The position numbers and the translations under genes are program-made. Of a stretch of 52,280 bases of DNA, positions 40,832 through 48,833 are shown piece after piece (the first letter of the stretch is position 1; each line of letters starts with the position of its first letter). Source of the stretch: Bacillota bacterium (GTDB lineage Bacteria; Bacillota; Clostridia; Peptostreptococcales; Anaerovoracaceae); contig JAETTD010000018.1 in NCBI GenBank assembly GCA_021769295.1, positions 1 to 52,280 on the forward strand, in the 5' to 3' direction. The notes under the pieces are model-generated. The model was given only the letters and a program-made list of their open reading frames with translations. It did not search any database and was not told where the DNA came from.

Positions 40832-42934
40832 ATGGATAAAATGAAAAAAAATACGTATAAAAATTTTGGTCTGAAAAGAGTATTGGAACCTAAGGACAGC
40901 CTTCCGGTCACATCATGGAAGCTGGACAATGGCAAAGAATTAAAATCAAAAGAGCTGAGAGTGAACCTAAAACGAATCATGTTTGAGAGAGAAAACTTCT
41001 ATCAGCTTTGCAGCACTTGCGAATATGACGAAAACAAAATAAAAGAGCGAATTCTGAAAATTGTCAACGAGCGAGGCAAGCTTCATAACCCTTATACGGA
41101 AAGCAGCGGCATGTTTATGGGCACCATTGATGAAGCGAGCGAAGATTACGATATGGGAGAATTAAAATACGGAGACAACATAGTTTGTATGACTCCCCTG
41201 GCGGGACTCCCTATATATATAGAAAGTATTGATAAAATAAACATTGATTATGCACAGATTACTTGCACAGGATATGTTATCTGTTTTGAGACTGCCATAA
41301 TCTTCCCAATCGACGACACGGACAGCAGTCATTCCATACATTTGGCGAGAGCGCTGGAGGAGGAAGGCAACCTGTACGGAATGAGCAAAGAGCTTGAGGG
41401 CAAGAACATTTCCAGAGCTGTAATTATCGGTAATCACATCGCAGAAACGATTTTTTATGCCCAGATGCTTAAATCTGCCAATAAGGGCAATGTATCCATA
41501 AGTTTTGTCATCGACAGCGCATATTTCAGTGGCATTACGGAAAAAGATCTGCGAATCATATTCGGCGATTTAATTGAAAATATATATTTTGTTGACCTGA
41601 GCAAACCGATAGAAGCTGTAGAAAAAATAATGGAGAGTGAAGACAGCAGATTGTTTGACGTGGTAATAAATCTGGAAAATATCAAGGGCTGTGAAAGCGT
41701 AGCTTCACTTGTCGTTCGTGAAGGCGGCTGGGTATGTTACACCAGTCTTAACAGCCGGTACTGTCATGGACTTTTGATTGCGGACTGTTTGGGAAAAGAT
41801 GCGACCCACTACGGTCTTGACGGTTACAGCAGATATGCCTATGATTTTGCCGGCAAACTGGTAAACGAAGCCGAGCCGATTTTACGGCGTCTTGACAGGT
41901 TTTACGCAAGCAGAAAAAATGAGCCTTATAAGATTCAGACGGGTTTCCGGGAAAGAACCCAAACCGCAGTTCAGCAGATTGACGGTTTTATATATAAAAG
42001 TAAGACTACGGCGGACATGATTGAAGAAGTTCTCAACGTGGCCCAATACGACTGCAACGTCATAATCCAGGGCGAAACCGGCGTTGGTAAAGAAAAAATT
42101 TGCAACATGATTCATCAAAACAGCCAAAGAAGGGATAAACCCTGCATCAAGATAAATTGCGCCACCATTCAGGAAAGCCTGGCTGAGTCGGAGTTCTTCG
42201 GTTATGAGAAAGGTTCCTTTACGGGAGCGCAGGCTTCAGGAAAGGCGGGATACTTTGAACTGGCAAATAACGGAACGCTGTTCCTTGACGAAATCGGCAG
42301 CCTTTCTTTAGTAATGCAGTCAAAGCTTTTGCGTGTCTTGCAGGAAAGCACATATTATCGTGTAGGCGGCGTTCAGCCGAAGCATGTCAACGTGCGTGTA
42401 ATTTGTGCCAACAATATTCCTTTGAAAAAGCTGGTGGAAGAAGGCATGTTCAGAGAGGACCTTTACTATAGGCTGAATATATGCATGATAAACGTGCCGC
42501 CGCTTAGAATGCGAAAAGATGATATTGCATGTCTTGCCGATGCTTTCCTCAATAATTACAGCGAAAAGTACGGCGCCAAAAAAAAGTTTACCTTGGATGC
42601 CTATGATGAATTGCTGGAGTACCCTTGGCCGGGCAATGTGCGCGAACTGGAAAACACGGTCCACAGACTTTACATTTCCGAGAAAGGCCGGGAAATAGAC
42701 GGCTACGCTGTGCACATGCTGATAAACCAAAGTGTATTTGACAATGTGGTAATGGATATAAAGAAGGAGTATGGCAGCAATGATTTTATGAATTTTACCG
42801 AAATAATGGAAGAACAGGAAAAGAAAATTATCGCCTATGCTCTGAAAAAGAAGAAGACGACCAGAAAGGCTGCGGAATTCTTGGGTCTGCCGCAGACAAC
42901 GCTGGCCAGAAAAAAGTTAAAACATAATTTGTAA
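40832..42934 (+). CDS. Sigma-54 activator with a 3,5-diaminohexanoate-dehydrogenase-like sensor domain
   Basis: The 700-residue protein has three parts. Residues 1-360 resemble L-erythro-3,5-diaminohexanoate dehydrogenase (KDD) of lysine fermentation along its length: LKRVLEPKDSLPVTSWKLDN, then IVNERGKLHNPYTESSGMFM, then a Rossmann-like half. The dehydrogenase glycine loop is replaced by IIGNHIAETIF, so catalysis is unlikely and ligand sensing likely. Residues about 385-620 are the AAA+ domain: Walker A GETGVGKE (414-421), GSFTGA (461-466, a variant of GAFTGA), Walker B GTLFLDEIG, and FREDLYYRLN. A Fis-type HTH ends the protein (AAEFLGLPQTTLARKK). It is divergent from the NhaC-type gene, its probable target. 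Confidence 0.88.
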   Translation: MDKMKKNTYKNFGLKRVLEPKDSLPVTSWKLDNGKELKSKELRVNLKRIMFERENFYQLCSTCEYDENKIKERILKIVNERGKLHNPYTESSGMFMGTIDEASEDYDMGELKYGDNIVCMTPLAGLPIYIESIDKINIDYAQITCTGYVICFETAIIFPIDDTDSSHSIHLARALEEEGNLYGMSKELEGKNISRAVIIGNHIAETIFYAQMLKSANKGNVSISFVIDSAYFSGITEKDLRIIFGDLIENIYFVDLSKPIEAVEKIMESEDSRLFDVVINLENIKGCESVASLVVREGGWVCYTSLNSRYCHGLLIADCLGKDATHYGLDGYSRYAYDFAGKLVNEAEPILRRLDRFYASRKNEPYKIQTGFRERTQTAVQQIDGFIYKSKTTADMIEEVLNVAQYDCNVIIQGETGVGKEKICNMIHQNSQRRDKPCIKINCATIQESLAESEFFGYEKGSFTGAQASGKAGYFELANNGTLFLDEIGSLSLVMQSKLLRVLQESTYYRVGGVQPKHVNVRVICANNIPLKKLVEEGMFREDLYYRLNICMINVPPLRMRKDDIACLADAFLNNYSEKYGAKKKFTLDAYDELLEYPWPGNVRELENTVHRLYISEKGREIDGYAVHMLINQSVFDNVVMDIKKEYGSNDFMNFTEIMEEQEKKIIAYALKKKKTTRKAAEFLGLPQTTLARKKLKHNL

Positions 42935-43086
42935 AGTTGATACCTGCTGCTTAATCAGATTCGCCAGATCATCCTTCATACCGTCAGTCATGCAGGAGCC
43001 TCTACCCCAAAACTACTGATTTTACAGTCTTCTTCGGTTATCATTGTTAATATTATTACACCTAAAGAAAGGAATAGACTATACAT

Positions 43087-44526
43087 ATGAAAAAGCATAT
43101 GACCTTTATTACTGTTTTTTTATGCCTGTGTTTGGCGGTTTCATGTTTTTCGGCATGTGGAAAGAAATCCGAGAAGCCGGCGGAAGACAAACAGAAAACG
43201 GAAGAAAAATCAGAGTCCGATATTCAGTCACCTTCTGTCTGCGGAAAACTTTCTGTTGAGGGAACACAGCTTGTCGATGAAAAAGGAAAAGCTGTACAGC
43301 TGCGAGGCTTAAGCACCCATGGTCTGTCCTTCTACCCTCAATATGTCAATGAAGAGCTTTTTGACCAGTTTCGCCATGACTGGAAAGCAAATGTTATACG
43401 GCTTGCCATGTATACGGCAGAATCCGGCGGTTATTGCACTGGCGGTGACAAAGAGTATTTGAAAAATTTGATTCGCAGCGGTGTGGAATACGCTACAAAT
43501 CAGGATATGTATGTAATTGTCGACTGGCATATTCTGTCGGACAGCAATCCCAATCAGCATAAGGCGGAAGCAATAGATTTTTTTGCAGAAATGTCAAAAG
43601 AATTTTCCGACCATAATAATGTGATTTATGAAATCTGCAATGAGCCAAACGGCGGCACGTCCTGGGGAGAAATAAAATCCTATGCGCAGGAGGTCATACC
43701 CGTTATCCGGGCTAATGCGCCTGATGCCGTAATTTTAGTGGGAACTCCCAACTGGTCACAGTATGTCAATGAAGCGGCAGCGGACCCGATTACCGGTTAC
43801 GACAATATCATGTATACTCTGCATTTCTATGCGGCAACCCATAAGGACGATTTGCGCAATACAATGACTGCAGCCATTGACGCAGGACTCCCTGTATTCG
43901 TATCGGAATACGGAATCTGCGATGCCAGCGGAAACGGCGGAATAGATGAGGCTCAGGCCAACGCATGGGTAGAGATTATGAACCAATACAATGTCAGCTA
44001 TGTGGCTTGGAATATTTCCAATAAAAACGAAACCTCTGCTATTTTTAAAAGCACGGTGGAAAAAACCTCCGGGTTTACCGAGGAGGATTTAAGCGATTCC
44101 GGCAAATGGCTGTATCATACTCTGGCGGGAGATGCTTCGCTTTCAGGCAGTGGCAAAGCTTCGTCTACTAATAGCAGCAGCAAAGCCCCAGCCTCTCAAA
44201 GCGGCAGCCCTAATGCCTCTATCCAAAACGGCGATATTGAGGTTACGGCAGTGCTTTCCAACAGCTGGGAATCCAACGGCCGGCAATTTTACCAATACAC
44301 GCTGACGGTTAAAAATACTTCAAAACAGCCTTGCAAAAGCTGGGAGACGGATTTAAAGTTCAGCGGCGATATTTCCCTGTCTGACGGTTGGAACGGACAA
44401 TATTCGGTGCGTGGAAATACGCTGCACATTTCCTCAGTGAGTTATAACGGGCAACTTACTGCCGGAGGCAGCACTCAAGATGTGGGGTTTATTATCAGCG
44501 GAGCAGCAGGATTGAAGATTCAATAA
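43087..44526 (+). CDS. Lipoprotein GH5 endoglucanase with a CBM2-like module
   Basis: This is a secreted cellulase-type enzyme of 479 residues. It has a lipoprotein signal (Cys about 24), a charged linker, and a GH5 catalytic domain. The acid/base is E186 (YEICNEPNGG) and the nucleophile E274 (VFVSEYGICD). A Ser/Ala-rich linker (about 355-378) leads to a C-terminal beta domain resembling CBM2 (DGWNGQYSVRGNTLHISSVSYNG). It hydrolyses beta-1,4-glucans or related polymers at the cell surface. No other polysaccharide genes are nearby, so it stands alone. RBS is AAAGAAAGG. The gap from 42935 holds nothing I recognise. Confidence 0.88.
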   Translation: MKKHMTFITVFLCLCLAVSCFSACGKKSEKPAEDKQKTEEKSESDIQSPSVCGKLSVEGTQLVDEKGKAVQLRGLSTHGLSFYPQYVNEELFDQFRHDWKANVIRLAMYTAESGGYCTGGDKEYLKNLIRSGVEYATNQDMYVIVDWHILSDSNPNQHKAEAIDFFAEMSKEFSDHNNVIYEICNEPNGGTSWGEIKSYAQEVIPVIRANAPDAVILVGTPNWSQYVNEAAADPITGYDNIMYTLHFYAATHKDDLRNTMTAAIDAGLPVFVSEYGICDASGNGGIDEAQANAWVEIMNQYNVSYVAWNISNKNETSAIFKSTVEKTSGFTEEDLSDSGKWLYHTLAGDASLSGSGKASSTNSSSKAPASQSGSPNASIQNGDIEVTAVLSNSWESNGRQFYQYTLTVKNTSKQPCKSWETDLKFSGDISLSDGWNGQYSVRGNTLHISSVSYNGQLTAGGSTQDVGFIISGAAGLKIQ

Positions 44527-44615
44527 AGCGGGATGCCAGTGTAGGCCGATGTGTTCCGGCGTAGGCCGGTGTGGGCCGAAGCGCAAATCAATGCACATGG
44601 GGGCAATGCTTAGAC

Positions 44616-44641
44616 AAAAAGGGGCTTGCGCCCCTTTTTTC
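44616..44641 (+). terminator. Terminator after the GH5 gene
   Basis: AAAAAGGGGC and GCCCCTTTTTT form a GC-rich stem with a T6 run. Between the stop and this site are short direct repeats of GTAGGCCG[AG]TGTG (44541-44578). Confidence 0.75.
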
Positions 44642-44682
44642 GTTAGTATAATTTAGGCATGGCGATAATCGGGAGTGGCTGT

Positions 44683-44842
44683 GCTAACATGATTTGGTGA
44701 ATTCACGCAATTATGTTAGCAAAAAGTCAAAACGTCGTAGCACCGCAACCACGTCTTTGTGATTTTCCGCAATTATGTTAAAGTTTGCTCGGATTATATT
44801 GCCTCAGCTACAACACTTCTGTGAATTCACGCAATTATGTTA
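44683..44842. repeat. Array of three degenerate 38-bp units with an exact 62-bp period
   Basis: Three units end CGCAATTATGTTA at 44718, 44780 and 44842, exactly 62 bp apart. Units 1 and 3 share TGTGAATTCACGCAATTATGTTA-type 3' halves, where GTGAATTCAC is itself a perfect palindrome. Unit 1 closes as a hairpin (GCTAACAT with ATGTTAGC, 44683-44720). The spacers of about 24 bp are unique. No gene lies in 44642-44908. Confidence 0.75.
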
Positions 44843-44908
44843 ATACTTTTGCTGATTTCGGTTAACCCATGCAGGCCCCAATCAGCAGCGAGCAAGCAGC
44901 CAGCATGT

Positions 44909-44937
44909 TTGAAAACCCCACAACTTTGTTATATAAT
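44909..44937 (+). promoter_or_regulatory. Sigma-A promoter of the GNAT gene
   Basis: TTGAAA (44909-44914) and a perfect TATAAT (44932-44937) are spaced 17 bp, 31 bp before the start codon. Confidence 0.75.
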
Positions 44938-44968
44938 TATACAAATAGATTTGGAAAGGCACGCTAAT

Positions 44969-45412
44969 ATGGAAATCAGAAAAGTTACAGAAAACAAGAC
45001 GCAGTTTCTTTCACTGTTGCTGCTGGCAGATGATCAAGAAGATATGATAGACCGGTATATTGACCAAGGAACGATGTATGTGCTGGATGACGACGGTGTC
45101 AAATGCCAATGTGTTGTTACGGATGAAGGCGACGGCATCCTTGAGATAAAAAGTATTGCAACGGAACCGAGCTGCCAAGGCAATGGGTACGGCAAGGCTA
45201 TGATTGATTTTATTGCTGCAAAGTACAAAGAAGACTATTCCATATTGCAGGTTGGCACGGGAGAAAGTCCATTGACCCTCCCCTTTTACGAAAAGTGCGG
45301 ATTTGCTCGGTCCCATGTCATTAAAAACTTTTTTACAGACAATTATGACCACCCAATATATGAATGCGGCGTTCAGTTGGTCGACATGGTCTATTTGCAG
45401 AGGAGGCTGTAG
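44969..45412 (+). CDS. GNAT family N-acetyltransferase
   Basis: The 147-residue protein has the GNAT acetyl-CoA loop (IKSIATEPSCQGNGYGKAMI) and a late FYEKCGF motif. It resembles the YvbK-type group; the substrate is unknown. The start is ATG 44969, 31 bp after the promoter and preceded by AAAGG; the longer frame from 44837 runs through the repeat array and promoter and is not translated. Confidence 0.87.
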   Translation: MEIRKVTENKTQFLSLLLLADDQEDMIDRYIDQGTMYVLDDDGVKCQCVVTDEGDGILEIKSIATEPSCQGNGYGKAMIDFIAAKYKEDYSILQVGTGESPLTLPFYEKCGFARSHVIKNFFTDNYDHPIYECGVQLVDMVYLQRRL

Positions 45413-45484
45413 ATTGCAGTTTGCCCTATAAATCAGCAATAATCTTTGATTTATCAACGATTATATGTTATTCTGAATTTGTAC

Positions 45485-45490
45485 TATAAT
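45485..45490 (+). promoter_or_regulatory. Candidate -10 of the Fic operon
   Basis: A perfect TATAAT lies 47 bp before the first Fic-operon ORF. TTATAT 18 bp upstream is a weak -35. Confidence 0.45.
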
Positions 45491-45537
45491 GTCAATATGA
45501 AACGGCGTTACAATCAAAAACAATTAGGTGATGCAGG

Positions 45538-45747
45538 ATGGATGAAAAGAGATTAGATGCATTCGAAAAAATGCTTGAAGATATACTTTTGCAGTATGAC
45601 ACAATCACAGCGAAAATGGAGAAGCTAAAAGCTGAAGGTAAGGAGAAAACGGTTACCTACCGTCAACTTTTTACCAATAAACTCCAATATCAAAATATCA
45701 TTTCTTACTATGATACATACGGTCTTTTGGACGATAATGAAAAATAA
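45538..45747 (+). CDS. Small protein upstream of Fic, possible regulator
   Basis: The 69-residue highly charged, helical protein (MDEKRLDAFEKMLEDILLQY) ends 12 bp before the first fic gene, so they are co-translated. I do not recognise a family. It has no S/T-x-x-x-E-G inhibitory motif, and the adjacent Fic carries its own, so it is not a classical VbhA-type antitoxin. RBS is TTAGGTGATG. Confidence 0.7.
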   Translation: MDEKRLDAFEKMLEDILLQYDTITAKMEKLKAEGKEKTVTYRQLFTNKLQYQNIISYYDTYGLLDDNEK

Positions 45748-45759
45748 CGGAGGTGCACC

Positions 45760-46365
45760 ATGGCACTTGAAAATAAATTAGGGCTAACAAGCTCTGCCGA
45801 CCTTGCTCGTGCAGAAGAACGCATCAGCAAGAAAAAGGCTGCGGAACTTTTTGAAAGTGGAATGCTTGAGAAGCTCGAAGCAGGAAAATTTTCTGCTCTT
45901 AAGGCAATTCATAAATATCTTTTTGATGAAATTTACGACTTTGCCGGAGAAGTCAGAACAGTAAACATCTCAAAAGGCAACTTCCGTTTTGCCCCTTTGA
46001 TGTATCTTGAAGCAGCACTTGAAAACATTGACAAGATGCCCCAATCCACATTTGATGAAATCGTTGAAAAGTATGTGGAAATGAATATCGCCCACCCTTT
46101 CAGAGAGGGAAACGGACGCAGCGCTCGCATTTGGCTGGACCTGATTTTCAAAACTGAACTTCACAAGGTCGTCGACTGGAGCAAGATTGATAAAGAGGAC
46201 TATCTGCTGGCAATGGAGCGCAGTCCGATTAAGGATATTGAAATTAAGTACCTGCTTAAAAACGCATTGACCGATGATATTAACAATCGCAATGTCTATA
46301 TGAAAGGCATCGACCACAGCTATTATTATGAGGGCTATGCGGCGTTTAAGGCGGAGGAATTGTAA
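45760..46365 (+). CDS. Class III-type Fic protein
   Basis: Fic enzymes transfer AMP or related groups to target proteins. The 201-residue protein has the full core motif HPFREGNGRSAR (112-123) with catalytic H112. The C-terminus has SYYYEGY (187-193), matching the inhibitory S/T-x-x-x-E-G helix. Length and motif position are like NmFic, the class III model, in which oligomerisation inhibits activity. It lies between a small ORF and a second fic gene, all on the same strand. Confidence 0.9.
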   Translation: MALENKLGLTSSADLARAEERISKKKAAELFESGMLEKLEAGKFSALKAIHKYLFDEIYDFAGEVRTVNISKGNFRFAPLMYLEAALENIDKMPQSTFDEIVEKYVEMNIAHPFREGNGRSARIWLDLIFKTELHKVVDWSKIDKEDYLLAMERSPIKDIEIKYLLKNALTDDINNRNVYMKGIDHSYYYEGYAAFKAEEL

Positions 46366-46385
46366 GAAAGAAATGAGGTGCAAAT

Positions 46386-47471
46386 ATGTCGAATAAAAAG
46401 AATTGGCAATTTGAACTTGAAGAATATATCAAGCAAGGAGAACCGGGACGAACCGAAAAAAGCGAAGCATGGCAGACTGCCATCGGTTTGCAGGCTGTCG
46501 ATGGATTGAATACTTCTGCTTATTTGCTGGATACCGCCAAAGAGCATATCGAAGGCAAAATCACCATCGATGAAGCGCAAAATCGTATCCAAAGTTACTA
46601 TGAGCAGCGAGCCGACCGCTCCGAAATCGAAAACGAAACCAAAGAAGCGGATATTGTTTCGGCAAGAATTACAAAGCTTTTGGGTGAAAAAGCTTTTCAA
46701 TTTTCGCCTGCTGAGTGGCTCACCATTCATCGCAGATTATTCGAGGGCGTGTTCAGCCATGCCGGTCAAATTCGCTGGTACAACATCACAAAGAAAGAAT
46801 GGGTATTGAATGGTGATACGGTCATCTATGCGGATTTTAACAGCATCAAAGCCACTTTAGACTATGACTTTGCCGCCGAAAAGCAGTTTTCTTATGAGGG
46901 GTTGTCAGTGGAAGCATCGGTAGAACATTTGGCGAAGTTTGCTTCGGATATTTGGCAAATTCACCCTTTCTGCGAGGGAAACACCAGAGCGACCGCCGTT
47001 TTTATGATTAAATATATGAAAACTTTCGGTTTTCGTGTCAATAACGATGCCTTTGAGAAAAATTCATGGTATTTCCGCAACGCATTGGTAAGAGCCAATT
47101 ATAATGACCTGCAAAAAGGCATTCATTCCACGACAAAGTTTTTGGACATGTTTTTCGGTAATCTCCTTTTAGGCGCAAATTACGAGCTAAAGAACAGATA
47201 TATGCACATTGATTATGTGGATGTTGATAGTGCCCAAAGTGCCAATTCTAAAATCTCAAAGTGCCAAATTGACACTTTAGACTGTACTTTAGAAGAATTG
47301 GCAGTGTTAGAATTGATTATAAAGAATCCATCTGTAAAGCAAACTGAAATTGCTACAGAAACGAGAAAATCTCTTAGAAGCATAAAGCGTATAATGAAAT
47401 CTTTACAGGAAAAACAATATATCCGCAGAACGAACGGAAAGAGATATGGTAAGTGGGAAATATTGGTTTGA
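46386..47471 (+). CDS. Second Fic family protein with C-terminal winged helix
   Basis: The 361-residue protein has an N-terminal VbhA-like helical segment (AVDGLNTSAYLLDTAKEHIE, 37-56). The Fic core has HPFCEGNTRATA (193-204), where T replaces the usual G of the anion-binding loop. A C-terminal winged helix (about 295-361: VKQTEIATETRKSLRSIKRI) follows. The N-terminal segment has D in place of the inhibitory E. Such three-part Fic proteins often act with or on DNA-associated partners; the target is unknown. It starts 20 bp after the first fic gene. Confidence 0.88.
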   Translation: MSNKKNWQFELEEYIKQGEPGRTEKSEAWQTAIGLQAVDGLNTSAYLLDTAKEHIEGKITIDEAQNRIQSYYEQRADRSEIENETKEADIVSARITKLLGEKAFQFSPAEWLTIHRRLFEGVFSHAGQIRWYNITKKEWVLNGDTVIYADFNSIKATLDYDFAAEKQFSYEGLSVEASVEHLAKFASDIWQIHPFCEGNTRATAVFMIKYMKTFGFRVNNDAFEKNSWYFRNALVRANYNDLQKGIHSTTKFLDMFFGNLLLGANYELKNRYMHIDYVDVDSAQSANSKISKCQIDTLDCTLEELAVLELIIKNPSVKQTEIATETRKSLRSIKRIMKSLQEKQYIRRTNGKRYGKWEILV

Positions 47472-47614
47472 AAAGTCTTGTTATCCTGGATATACCTTTT
47501 CCTCAAGACACAGTGCGGCGGTATTATTGCAACATTTGCAGATTCTCTTGAGAGTAAAGGAAGATTAACGATATATAAAGGAAAATGTACAATAATATAT
47601 TTGAGACTGTGATA

Positions 47615-47660
47615 AAAACCTCCTTTGATACCTTTATTTTACCAAAGGAGGTTTTCTTTT
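47615..47660 (+). terminator. Terminator after the Fic operon
   Basis: AAAACCTCCTTTG and its exact 13-bp complement flank a 15-nt loop, followed by TTTTCTTTT. It lies between convergent genes. The loop (ATACCTTTATTTTAC) matches that of the hairpin at 40-78 at 13 of 15 positions, suggesting common descent. Confidence 0.75.
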
Positions 47661-47681
47661 ATGAATATGTGATTCTACTTG

Positions 47682-48194
47682 TTACAGTCTTTTCTCATAA
47701 GCATTACAAATTTTCTCAATCGAATCTACGGTATGTCCGCACCCTCTACGATAAGCTATATGGAGTCTTGTTGCCTGAATTGCTTTTTTCAAGCCGGTGC
47801 TTCCATACTCGTTTAAAATAATATCATAATACTTTTTCATAGCCTTTGAACTAATTGCACGCTTGTAAATTGTTCCTCTTAACATACCTTGCACAGCATA
47901 TATATACATTATAGCAGAATTTCTGTTCATTCCTGTTGCCTCGGCAATATCATCTGCCAATTCCTGAACATTCTCTCCTGCAGCAGCTTTTTTGCCACTT
48001 CTGTAACAGCTGTCAATCATTTCATCAGTCATTTTCTTATACGTAACGGCCATCTCTTTTTTTTCATCAAGCGTTTCATCGGGGCAAGAAGGAGTATTAC
48101 ATATGGTATTTTGTGCCTGCTTCAGTTGGTTTACATCGTCTTCCAATTTTTTAATTCGTGATAGAAGTTCTAAAATAATAGTTTCATATTGCAT
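47682..48194 (-). CDS. Helical protein of unknown function
   Basis: The 170-residue protein has an N-terminal coiled coil (about 1-27, ILELLSRIKKLEDDVNQLKQ). A helical domain with GMNRNSAIMYIYAVQGMLRG and GLKKAIQATRLHIAYRR follows. I recall similar helical domains at the N-termini of some HNH or restriction-type proteins, but this copy has no nuclease part. Function not assigned. RBS is AAAGGGG. It faces the Fic operon. Confidence 0.7.
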   Translation of the reverse strand: MQYETIILELLSRIKKLEDDVNQLKQAQNTICNTPSCPDETLDEKKEMAVTYKKMTDEMIDSCYRSGKKAAAGENVQELADDIAEATGMNRNSAIMYIYAVQGMLRGTIYKRAISSKAMKKYYDIILNEYGSTGLKKAIQATRLHIAYRRGCGHTVDSIEKICNAYEKRL

Positions 48195-48375
48195 AAGTCA
48201 GTTCCCCTTTCTATTCAATTTTTCGTTCATGAAATATTTCTATTTAGAATTCTATCATTATGAAACGGTTTTGTCAACGCATTGGCAAGATTTCTTCGTA
48301 AAGAAAATTTATACTAAAAATTTCTATACATTTTCTATTGCTCAATTTCGCAAATTTGTACATTTAGAAAATCCT

Positions 48376-48708
48376 CTACACCCGATTCTTATCGCCCCAC
48401 TCGCAGAGGTTGTCCAGAATCGGAATCAGGCTTTTGCCTCGCTCCGTCAGGCTGTACTCCACCTTCGGCGGAATCTGCGGGTATTCCTCACGGTGAACAA
48501 GGTTGTCGCTTTCGAGTTCTTTTAACGTGACGCTGAGGGTCTTATATGAAATCGTCCCGATATATTTTTTCAGTTCGTTAAAACGGACAACTTTAAATTC
48601 CATTAAGGCATAGAGGATAAACATCTTGTACTTCCCCTGAATTAAAGACATGGTATAGTTGAAACCTGTCTCTTCCAACTTTGAATTTGCAATGCAGTCT
48701 AAACTCAT
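48376..48708 (-). CDS. HxlR family transcriptional regulator
   Basis: The 110-residue winged-helix protein has the family core VRFNELKKYIGTISYKTLSV followed by ELESDNLVHREEYPQIPP and VEYSLTERGKSL. Cys5 is near the position of the redox-sensing Cys of HypR/YodB-type members. It is divergent from two flavodoxin-like reductase genes, a frequent arrangement for quinone, aldehyde or thiol stress control. RBS is AAAGGAG. Confidence 0.9.
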   Translation of the reverse strand: MSLDCIANSKLEETGFNYTMSLIQGKYKMFILYALMEFKVVRFNELKKYIGTISYKTLSVTLKELESDNLVHREEYPQIPPKVEYSLTERGKSLIPILDNLCEWGDKNRV

Positions 48709-48833
48709 TTTACACTCTCCTTTTGGTAAGTATATAACTTTAATGTGCGTACTTGTTTTTTATTATATTCTTGCTAAAATTATAATATAAACATTGAAAA
48801 GAGTCAATCTGACAGAATCGGAGGATATTTTTT

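Noticed and set aside
44683-44842. CRISPR or integron attC array
   Set aside because: Only three diverged units, no cas genes, no integron integrase, and no gene cassettes between units.
44837-44968. Extended N-terminus of the GNAT gene
   Set aside because: It includes the 62-bp repeat and the sigma-A promoter, so it lies upstream of the transcript start.
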